Positions 1 through 5,091 of a stretch of DNA of 5,091 nt are shown here, one piece after another (within the stretch, counting starts at the first letter, position 1; every line of letters starts with the position of its first letter). The DNA lies in the NCBI GenBank assembly GCA_003526465.1, contig DPWD01000184.1, forward strand, positions 562 through 5,652. The letters are read 5' to 3'. A program made the translations under genes and the position numbers. Source of the DNA: Hyphomonadaceae bacterium (lineage in GTDB: Bacteria > Pseudomonadota > Alphaproteobacteria > Caulobacterales > Aquidulcibacteraceae). The notes beneath the pieces were generated by a model. It was not told where the DNA came from. It did not search any database and saw only the letters and a list, made by a program, of their open reading frames with translations.

Positions 1-1526
1 CGCGAAGCGCGGAACGCCGCCGATTGCAAATAGCCCAACCGGCCCAGCGGATCGTTGGCGTACATGCCCATTTCGTCGGCGAGCTGTTCGGCGTAGAGGC
101 CCCAGCCTTCGGCGTAGGCGTTGAAGCCCAACAGCGCACTACGGATGAACGGCAGTTCGCCCGCTTCCTGCTGGATCGAGATCTGCCAGTGGTGGCCAGG
201 AATGCCTTCGTGGTAGGTGAGCGTCGGCAGGGTGAATTTCGGGTACTCTTTCGCCGGGTCGCGGAGATTGATGTAATAGGCGCCAGGGCGCGAGCCATCG
301 AGCGCGGCCTGCTGGTAATAACCGCCGGGCGCGCCCGCTTCGGTGTATTCGGGGATGCGCTTGATATCGAGGCTAGCGCGCGCGAGCGTGCCGCACACTT
401 CCGGCATGCGCGCCTTGATCGCTTCCACTTGCGCATTGAGATCGGCCAACAGACGCGCGCGGCCAGCCTCGGTGCTGGGATAGATCTGGTCCGGACGACG
501 CGAGACCGCCTGCACGCGCTGCGCGATGGTGCCGCGGTTCAAGCCTTGCGCCTTGAGGATGGCGTCCATCTCGCCATTGATGGAATTGACCAGATCGAGA
601 CCCATTTGGTGGATTTCGTCCGGCGTCATGTTCGTCGTGGTCTGATTGCGCAGGGAGGCGGCATACATCTCCTCGCCGCGCGGCAGCTTCCAGATGCCAG
701 CATCCGCGGTGGCGCGCGGCAACAATGCGGTGAGCGCGTCCACCTGGCGCTGATAGGCAGGCAGGATTTCGCTGGTCACGATGGCCTGCGCGCGTTCGGT
801 CAGCGCGGTCTTGTCGGCCGCCGAAATCTCGGCGACGCCGGCAAGCTTCTGCGCGAACGAACTCACGAGCACGTTCTGCGCCGGCGCGGTGCTGGCGAAT
901 TTGGCGAGCAGATTGACGGCGCCGTCATTGGCGCCGCGCCGGATGCAGAAATTCGGCGGAATGATTCCGGCGGCGACATCTTCGTTCAGCACCGCGACTT
1001 CCTGATCGAGCACGCGTGCGTACGCCGAAAGGCGCGATAGATAAGCGTCAGCTAATTCGCGGTTGGTCACCTGATGTTGGCTGGCGAGGAAATCTGGAAT
1101 GCCGGTGTAGGCGCCAGTGAGCTGCGTCAGCACGTAGGGCGCGCCAGCGCCGCTGCCGACTTCAAACGCGGAGGTGGCGAGACTATTCTCGGTCGCGGTG
1201 ACAACGACGTCGTAGGTAACTGCATCCTGACCCGACAGCTGCTCGCGGTTGAGGCCGCGCAATTCGCCGAGCACCCGTTCGCTGATCGCCCGCCCTCGCC
1301 GGAACCCTTCCTTCGAGGCGTCGCTCATGCGGTCCATGTAGCGCCCGCCGGCCTGCTCCTCGGAGAGCGCCAAGCTGGTGCACGCTTCGGGCGCCTCGCG
1401 CAGGATGTCGATGCAGGCTTGATCGAGGATCGCCTTAAGCTGCCCACCGGGCGCGGCGCGCGCGCACGCCGCCAGAACCACGCCAGCCACACTTGCCCCC
1501 AAAAGGGCGCGCCGTGAGAAATGCAT
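1..1526 (-). CDS. DUF885-family putative metallopeptidase, Tat-exported lipoprotein (3' end beyond window)
   Basis: The minus-strand frame is open from an ATG at 1526 to the left edge, giving 508 residues without a stop. The N-terminus has a twin-arginine stretch (SRRALLGAS, residues 4-12), a hydrophobic core and a lipobox LAAC at 18-21. This predicts export in folded form and lipid attachment at Cys21; Ala at +2 favours the outer membrane. Family marks are TPDEIHQMGL at 301-310, GAYYINLRDP at 415-424, the metal-site-like HEGIPGHHWQ at 439-448 (H439, E440, H445) and AEGWGLYAE around E473, a plausible third metal ligand. From memory, DUF885 proteins are roughly 570-620 residues, so about 60-110 residues are missing to the left. 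The start is supported by AGGGG at 1540-1536, nine bases upstream. DUF885 is placed with zinc-peptidase-like proteins, but its substrates are mostly unknown, so the peptidase activity is inference. It follows the methyltransferase gene on the same strand after 111 bp. Confidence 0.9.
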   Translation of the reverse strand, partial: MHFSRRALLGASVAGVVLAACARAAPGGQLKAILDQACIDILREAPEACTSLALSEEQAGGRYMDRMSDASKEGFRRGRAISERVLGELRGLNREQLSGQDAVTYDVVVTATENSLATSAFEVGSGAGAPYVLTQLTGAYTGIPDFLASQHQVTNRELADAYLSRLSAYARVLDQEVAVLNEDVAAGIIPPNFCIRRGANDGAVNLLAKFASTAPAQNVLVSSFAQKLAGVAEISAADKTALTERAQAIVTSEILPAYQRQVDALTALLPRATADAGIWKLPRGEEMYAASLRNQTTTNMTPDEIHQMGLDLVNSINGEMDAILKAQGLNRGTIAQRVQAVSRRPDQIYPSTEAGRARLLADLNAQVEAIKARMPEVCGTLARASLDIKRIPEYTEAGAPGGYYQQAALDGSRPGAYYINLRDPAKEYPKFTLPTLTYHEGIPGHHWQISIQQEAGELPFIRSALLGFNAYAEGWGLYAEQLADEMGMYANDPLGRLGYLQSAAFRAS

Positions 1527-1535
1527 ACGAAAATT

Positions 1536-1540
1536 CCCCT
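1536..1540 (-). promoter_or_regulatory. Ribosome-binding site of the DUF885 gene
   Basis: The minus strand reads AGGGG here, nine bases before the ATG at 1526. It is the only good Shine-Dalgarno match in this gap and it decides the start. That start also places the twin-arginine and lipobox signal right at the N-terminus. Confidence 0.6.
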
Positions 1541-1637
1541 AGATTTTTTGAGGGTTGCCTGCGAAGGGTCACCATAGCCGAGCTTATGGGCTCCGCACGA
1601 GGGCCTGCGACGAATGGCGGCCCTGGTCCGGCGAATT
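1541..1637 (-). promoter_or_regulatory. Gap between methyltransferase and DUF885 genes, possible promoter
   Basis: The stretch is long enough to hold a promoter for the DUF885 gene, although both genes are on the same strand and could be co-transcribed. On the minus strand TATGGT at 1576-1571 is a weak -10 candidate, but no convincing -35 element lies 16-18 bases upstream of it. The candidate overlaps an inverted repeat (1572-1589). There is no T-run after that hairpin, so it is not a clear intrinsic terminator for the methyltransferase gene. No other small gene was seen here. Confidence 0.25.
1572..1589. repeat. Small inverted repeat upstream of the DUF885 gene
   Basis: CCATAGC (1572-1578) pairs with GCTTATGG (1582-1589), forming seven base pairs with one bulged T (1584) and a three-base loop. 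It lies 46 bp before the start of the DUF885 gene and 49 bp after the methyltransferase stop. It could be an operator half-site pair, an mRNA hairpin or chance; nothing in the sequence decides this. Confidence 0.3.
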
Positions 1638-2372
1638 TCACCTTTCCCCTGCGCCGCCCTCCTGGGACCTAATCGGGGCCTTGGCCAGCAGCACCCGCCG
1701 CGCCGAGCGCGCCGTGGTGGCATAGAGCCGCTTCACCGCCTCCATGAGCAAGAGCCCGCCATGGTTGGGCCAAACCTGCTCGCCGATGCGCTCGAACGCG
1801 TCGGCGGCGCGCACGAATGGCGGCCAGGCCGAGGGGGGGGCGTAGAGAGCGCGGGAAAACGCGACCGGCTCGAACAGCGCGTCCGACAACAGCCCCGAGA
1901 GTTGGCTCTTCGAATACGGCCGGCCATGGCCGAACGGGGAGATGTCGGACTGCGCCCACAAGCTCCAGCGATTGGCGGCGATGACCACCAGCCGCCCTTC
2001 CGGCGCCATCACCCGCCAGATCTCGCGCAGCATGGCGTGCGCGGCGTCGGCCTCTTCGAGCGCGTGGACCAGCAAGACACGATCGAACACGGCATCGATA
2101 AACGGCAGACGCGCCTCTTCGCCGAGCGCGGTGAGCGAGGCGGCGCCCGGAGGCCAGGGCTCTGCCCCCTGCTCGCCCGGCATCATCGCCACCACGCGGC
2201 GCGCCTGCCCGCGAAAACGCGCCAGGTACGGCGAAGCGTAACCGACCCCCAGCACGTCGAGCCCATCGGCGCTGGGCCAGAGCGATATCAGCCGCCGTTC
2301 ACCGGCGCGGCGTGCGGCTTCGCCTAGGGGCGAGGCATAGAAACGTTGCAAGGCGAGGATATCGACGCGCAT
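1638..2372 (-). CDS. Class I SAM-dependent methyltransferase (methyltransferase type 11-like)
   Basis: This 244-residue cytoplasmic protein has a Rossmann-type methyltransferase core. The SAM-binding motif I is DVLGVGYASPYL at 39-50, a variant of the usual glycine-rich loop. An acidic/hydrophobic strand LPFIDAVFDRVLLVHALE follows at 89-106, and MLREIWRVMAPEGRLVV at 114-130 is the typical helix-strand after motif IV in type 11 enzymes. The start MRVDILALQRFYASPLG fits the N-terminus I remember for the methyltransferases found next to gloB in alphaproteobacteria. No strong Shine-Dalgarno precedes it. The post-motif I segment (VVAMMPGEQGA, 61-70 region) lacks the usual clear acidic residue for the ribose of SAM. 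The C-terminal part (about 170-232) retains family-like sequence such as ERIGEQVWP. The substrate is unknown. It is divergent from gloB with only 23 bp between starts. A C8 run falls in the codons near residues 178-180. Confidence 0.85.
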   Translation of the reverse strand: MRVDILALQRFYASPLGEAARRAGERRLISLWPSADGLDVLGVGYASPYLARFRGQARRVVAMMPGEQGAEPWPPGAASLTALGEEARLPFIDAVFDRVLLVHALEEADAAHAMLREIWRVMAPEGRLVVIAANRWSLWAQSDISPFGHGRPYSKSQLSGLLSDALFEPVAFSRALYAPPSAWPPFVRAADAFERIGEQVWPNHGGLLLMEAVKRLYATTARSARRVLLAKAPIRSQEGGAGER

Positions 2373-2395
2373 GGGCCCAGGCGTTAAGGTAGAGA
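2373..2395. promoter_or_regulatory. Short divergent gap between methyltransferase and gloB
   Basis: Only 23 bp separate the two start codons. On the plus strand AAGG at 2386-2389 lies six bases before the gloB ATG and serves as its Shine-Dalgarno. On the minus strand no such motif precedes the methyltransferase ATG, so its mRNA may be leaderless or weakly initiated. Neither promoter fits fully within this gap, so the -35/-10 elements must lie inside the opposite coding region. I could not identify convincing elements. Confidence 0.45.
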
Positions 2396-3160
2396 ATGCT
2401 GCAAATCCATCAATTCCCCTGCCTTGAGGATAATTACGGCTTCCTCATCCACGATCCCGCCTCTGGCGCGACGGCGACCATCGACACCCCCGACGCCGCC
2501 GAAATCCTGCGCCAAGCCGAGATCAAAGGATGGAAAATCACCGATATCTGGAACACGCACTGGCATCCCGACCATGCCGGCGGCAATGCCGACATTGTTG
2601 CCGTCACCGGCGCGCGCGTCACCGGGCCGGCCGAGGTCGAGCGCATCGGCAAGGCGGCGGACCGGGTGGTCGACGAAGGCGACGTGGTCGCGCTGGGCGC
2701 GATCAAGGCGCGCGTGCTCAATGTCGGCGGGCACACGCTTGGGCACATCGCCTACGTGTTCGATGAGGCGAAAGTCGGGTTCGTCGGCGATGCACTGTTC
2801 TCCATGGGCTGCGGGCGCTTGTTCGAGGGGACGCCGCAACAGATGTGGACGAGCCTCTCGAAGATCGCGGCGTTGCCGGACGAAGCGACGCTCTATTGCG
2901 CGCACGAATACACCGCCTCCAACGCGCGCTTTGCGATTCACCTCGATCCCGACAACCGCGCGCTGCAAACGCGCGTCGCCGAAGTCACCGCGCTGCGTGC
3001 GCAAGGCAAACCGACGGTGCCGATGACGCTCAGCGTCGAGAAAGCCACCAACCCATTCCTGCGCGCGCCCGCGCTCAAAGCGTCGATGGGCATGGAAAGC
3101 GCGGCGGACTGGGAGGCGTTCGGCGAAGTGCGGCGACGGAAGGACGTGTTTAAGGGGTGA
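2396..3160 (+). CDS. gloB: Hydroxyacylglutathione hydrolase (glyoxalase II)
   Basis: GloB hydrolyses S-D-lactoylglutathione to D-lactate and glutathione, the second step of methylglyoxal detoxification, in the cytoplasm. The 254-residue length is normal for bacterial enzymes. The metallo-beta-lactamase-fold dinuclear metal site is complete: THWHPDH at 54-60 (H55, H57, D59, H60), H113 in GGHTLGH, D132 in GDALFSMGCG, and H170 in CAHEYTASNARFA. Glutathione-binding features are also present: R141 in the CGRLFEGT loop, Y172 after the last metal histidine, and the C-terminal RRRKDVF (246-252), matching the Arg/Lys pair that binds glutathione in known glyoxalase II enzymes. This separates it from generic metallo-beta-lactamase-fold hydrolases, which lack that C-terminal helical domain. 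The start is supported by AAGG six bases upstream and by the usual MLQIHQFPCLEDNYGF N-terminus. The membrane-protein gene follows after 16 bp. Confidence 0.97.
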   Translation: MLQIHQFPCLEDNYGFLIHDPASGATATIDTPDAAEILRQAEIKGWKITDIWNTHWHPDHAGGNADIVAVTGARVTGPAEVERIGKAADRVVDEGDVVALGAIKARVLNVGGHTLGHIAYVFDEAKVGFVGDALFSMGCGRLFEGTPQQMWTSLSKIAALPDEATLYCAHEYTASNARFAIHLDPDNRALQTRVAEVTALRAQGKPTVPMTLSVEKATNPFLRAPALKASMGMESAADWEAFGEVRRRKDVFKG

Positions 3161-3176
3161 GGTTTCGGCGATCAGG

Positions 3177-4703
3177 GTGGCGGACGCTCGTAAACCGACG
3201 CGTCGGCAACTAATGTTGGCCTATCTCGGTCGCTTTGGGCGCCAGGCGGCTTCGTCGATCGCGGTCGAATTTCTTGGGCGGGCGCTTATGGCAGAGCAGA
3301 TACACGTCATCGACATTTCGGGCGCGCCCCAGCGCGAAACGCTCGGCAATTGGGTGGCGTTCGCGTGCTTAATGTTTTTCGTCCTCTATCTCGGTGGTGG
3401 AGTCGTTGCGGCCGCATTCGCGTTCATCGCCGGATGGGATGCCACGACTTGGGGGTTCATCGCTACTGCAGTGTTCGTGGCGGGCGCGATCATCGAGCGC
3501 GTGACACGATTTTGGCGACGGTCGAGCGCGATCCGCCTTGGTACGTTTGGCGTTAGTTTGGCGCACGCCTATGGGCGTTTACCCGCGCTCGCATCGAGCG
3601 GCGCGTTTTCACGACGCGGCAGGTGGTGGGCCGCACTCAATCTGGCCTTGAGCGCGTATTGCCTGTGGTCGGCGAATTTGGTGCTCGGATCGTATCGCGG
3701 CTACGTCGGATGTTCACCCGCCGTGTGCCGAAGCACAGCTGACGATGTTGCAGACTTGGTGGTCACTGCTATTTTTTGGCGCGCTGCGCTGCTATTCGTC
3801 GCTGGACTTGTTCTGCTGTTGAACGCGCGACGCCTTTGGCTCAATCGCGGTGGCGTATCCTCTTCTTTGACTGCTGTTGGTCTGCGGTTGTGGTGGGGCC
3901 TTGGCACGGTCCTCATGGTGGCAGCGGGTCCTGCGCTCATCTATGGCGTGTCCGCCGCAATTTACGGTGTGGATTTCGGCTTCTCCGGGCATTTCAACTT
4001 GATCCCGAGCTTCGGGGCGTCCAATTGGATTGCTCTCATTGTTGCCTACGTCGCCGCTTTTCTATTGGGGCGGGCCGGCTACAACCTGTCGAAGCCGTTC
4101 CGCGCAAACCTCGAACGTCAGATCGCTTCTGTCGACAATCCCAGCCATAACGAAGAGCAATCGCGTGATCGCCGCGCGCCGACGCTCTACCTGCGGTCGT
4201 TCCAGGATGACGGTTCGGACACCGAGCCCTACTTCGAAAATATGATCGGCGCCGAGGCGCGCCGTATGGGGCCGTTCGTCGCCCTCGGCGCGCCGGGCAG
4301 CCGACCCGTTCGTGGCGCCTCAAGGGCATATTACACGGCTACCGATTGGCAACCCGCGGTTCGACGCTGGATCGCTGATTGTCAGATCGCCGTCGTCGTC
4401 GCGCATTGGACAGAAGGGCTGGCTTGGGAACTGGAAACGCTTCTGCAAAACGGCAACGAGCAAAAGCTCGTGCTGCTCTTCCCAGGCGGCGGAGATACGG
4501 GTCACAAGCTGCGCTGCAGTTGGGCGCGCCAGCGCCTCAAGAGCTACCCCTTCGGTCCATCTCTGCAGCAAGCCGATCTCTCACAAGTGCTCGCCATGAT
4601 CATCCGACCGGGGGGAAGGCTGGTCATTATCAAGGGAAAGAAGACGAACGAACTGGCGGCCGCGTTCGCCGCAGCGGCGTACGGCGTACTGAGCGCCGCA
4701 TAA
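3177..4703 (+). CDS. Six-span membrane protein with C-terminal TIR/SLOG-like cytoplasmic domain
   Basis: I do not recognise a named family for this 508-residue protein. The N-terminus is basic (residues 1-24). Hydrophobic spans lie at about 59-85, 91-108, 150-171, 191-216, 237-264 and 283-298. Basic loops at 109-120, 217-224 and 299-314 put the N-terminus and the C-terminal domain in the cytoplasm. The loop at 172-190 would be periplasmic and holds a Cys pair (C179, C184). The C-terminal domain (about 335-490) looks alpha/beta: strand TLYLRSF (336-342), a helix, GPFVALGAPG (365-374), TDWQPAVRRW (389-398), then IAVVVAHWTEGLAWELETLL (404-423) and KLVLLFP (430-436). The strand, Gly, Trp-Glu-Leu-Glu and strand order resembles TIR or SLOG-like nucleotide-binding domains, which is inference only. 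The GTG start is chosen because gloB ends 16 bp earlier; GAGG at 3159-3162 is distant for a Shine-Dalgarno, and the Met13 codon at 3213 is an alternative start. GC content is lower than in gloB. Confidence 0.8.
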   Translation: MADARKPTRRQLMLAYLGRFGRQAASSIAVEFLGRALMAEQIHVIDISGAPQRETLGNWVAFACLMFFVLYLGGGVVAAAFAFIAGWDATTWGFIATAVFVAGAIIERVTRFWRRSSAIRLGTFGVSLAHAYGRLPALASSGAFSRRGRWWAALNLALSAYCLWSANLVLGSYRGYVGCSPAVCRSTADDVADLVVTAIFWRAALLFVAGLVLLLNARRLWLNRGGVSSSLTAVGLRLWWGLGTVLMVAAGPALIYGVSAAIYGVDFGFSGHFNLIPSFGASNWIALIVAYVAAFLLGRAGYNLSKPFRANLERQIASVDNPSHNEEQSRDRRAPTLYLRSFQDDGSDTEPYFENMIGAEARRMGPFVALGAPGSRPVRGASRAYYTATDWQPAVRRWIADCQIAVVVAHWTEGLAWELETLLQNGNEQKLVLLFPGGGDTGHKLRCSWARQRLKSYPFGPSLQQADLSQVLAMIIRPGGRLVIIKGKKTNELAAAFAAAAYGVLSAA

Positions 4704-4713
4704 CCTTTGCGGC
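4695..4713 (+). repeat. Small hairpin across the stop codon of the membrane-protein gene
   Basis: GCCGCA (4695-4700) and TGCGGC (4708-4713) form a perfect six-base-pair stem around a seven-base loop that contains the TAA stop. No T-run follows, so it is not a standard intrinsic terminator. It may be a transcript-end structure or chance in GC-rich sequence. Confidence 0.3.
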
Positions 4714-4725
4714 ACGCTGAGGCCG

Positions 4726-4751
4726 CCGCTACGCGACGCCGCGTGTAGCGG
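4726..4751. terminator. Hairpin between convergent genes, possible bidirectional terminator
   Basis: CCGCTACGCG (4726-4735) pairs with CGTGTAGCGG (4742-4751) in a ten-base-pair stem with one G-T wobble and a six-base loop. An alternative longer pairing uses GCCGCCGC (4722-4729) with GCGGCGGC (4757-4764). It sits between a plus-strand gene ending at 4703 and a minus-strand gene ending at 4805, which is where a shared terminator is expected. The lack of a T-run on either strand leaves the call uncertain. Nothing else is seen in the 101-bp gap. Confidence 0.4.
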
Positions 4752-4804
4752 AACGCGCGGCGGCGCCCGTGGCGCGCTCCAAACGTACGCGGCCATCGAT
4801 CACG

Positions 4805-5091
4805 CTACTGCTCCGGCCCCTGCACTTGCCCGGTCACCACGTTGCGGATGGTGTTGGATGAGGGCCGCCCAGCGTAGCCCAGATGCGGCGCCACTTGGAT
4901 GAACAGGCGCTCGCCGCGGCGCGCCACAGCTGGGACAGGCCCCAGCGAGATGATCACCTGGCGCACATTAGTCATTGGCGCGGCGGCCAGCCCTTGCGCC
5001 GCGCGTTCGGCGGCGTCGATGACAACCCCCGCCACCGCCGCGGGCATGCGCCCGGGCATTACGAAAGTCACGGTCTGCCCGACATTGCGCC
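4805..5091 (-). CDS. Hypothetical protein, C-terminal part (5' end beyond window)
   Basis: The minus-strand frame ending with TAG at 4807-4805 is open to the right edge, giving about 95 visible residues. It reads through a GTG at 5071 and ATGs at 5059 and 5047. None of these has an obvious Shine-Dalgarno, and the frame continues upstream as RNVGQTVTFVMPGRMP, so it is more likely the tail of a longer protein than a complete small one. The visible sequence contains an Ala-rich helix-like part (VAGVVIDAAERAAQGLAAA) and then beta-like segments (NVRQVIISLGPVPAVARR, GERLFIQVAPHLGY) before a polar tail ending GPEQ. No membrane span or known motif is visible, and I do not recognise the family. It converges with the membrane-protein gene across a 101-bp gap. 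Confidence 0.6.
   Translation of the reverse strand, partial: RNVGQTVTFVMPGRMPAAVAGVVIDAAERAAQGLAAAPMTNVRQVIISLGPVPAVARRGERLFIQVAPHLGYAGRPSSNTIRNVVTGQVQGPEQ

Noticed and set aside
24..1040. Long plus-strand open frame of 338 codons antisense to the DUF885 gene
   Set aside because: The opposite strand carries clear DUF885 motifs (HEGIPGHHWQ, AEGWG, lipoprotein signal). The plus-strand translation is rich in Arg, Gly, Ala and His with no domain logic, as expected of an antisense frame in GC-rich DNA.
1074..1517. Plus-strand open frame of 147 codons opposite the N-terminal part of the DUF885 gene
   Set aside because: It lies entirely within the real minus-strand gene and shows no recognisable motif.
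1614..2327. Plus-strand open frame of 237 codons antisense to the methyltransferase
   Set aside because: The translation is low-complexity Arg/Gly/Pro-rich and the minus strand encodes a recognisable methyltransferase over the same interval.
2384..3004. Minus-strand open frame of 206 codons antisense to gloB
   Set aside because: gloB on the plus strand has all metal and glutathione residues; the antisense frame is a composition artefact.
4379..4720. Plus-strand open frame of 113 codons overlapping the 3' end of the membrane-protein gene
   Set aside because: Arg-rich out-of-frame translation inside a well-supported gene, with no start signal.
4704..4804. Possible small RNA or small gene in the convergent gap
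   Set aside because: Only GC-rich hairpins are visible. There is no promoter-like element and no plausible start codon with ribosome-binding site.

Overview
The window is GC-rich DNA from the chromosome of a Gram-negative bacterium. An alphaproteobacterium is the best guess, possibly near Caulobacterales/Hyphomonadaceae. The grounds are the base composition, a Tat-type lipoprotein signal, a glutathione-dependent glyoxalase II, and a small SAM-methyltransferase gene divergent from it, a pairing I remember from alphaproteobacteria but could not check here. No rRNA, tRNA, CRISPR array, insertion sequence or phage gene was seen.

Layout: (1) 1-1526, minus strand: N-terminal 508 residues of a DUF885-family putative metallopeptidase carrying a twin-arginine lipoprotein signal; its C-terminus lies beyond the left edge. 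(2) 1527-1637: a 111-bp gap with the ribosome-binding site of gene 1 and a small hairpin. (3) 1638-2372, minus: a class I SAM-dependent methyltransferase. (4) 2373-2395: a 23-bp divergent gap. (5) 2396-3160, plus: gloB, glyoxalase II. (6) 3177-4703, plus: a 508-residue protein with about six membrane spans and a C-terminal cytoplasmic alpha/beta domain that looks like a TIR/SLOG-type domain; this is the least ordinary gene here. (7) 4704-4804: a convergent gap with a strong hairpin. (8) 4805-5091, minus: the C-terminal part of an unrecognised protein running off the right edge.

Functionally this is mostly an ordinary chromosomal neighbourhood. GloB does the second step of methylglyoxal detoxification, and the methyltransferase is divergent from it with a substrate that cannot be read from the sequence. 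The membrane protein lies 16 bp downstream of gloB and may be read from the same transcript. However, its lower GC content and unusual domain architecture suggest a separate origin. Its C-terminal domain has a pattern reminiscent of NAD/nucleotide-binding Rossmannoid domains used in signalling and immunity, so a membrane-linked sensor or effector role is possible but unproven. I see no clear multi-gene defence system around it.
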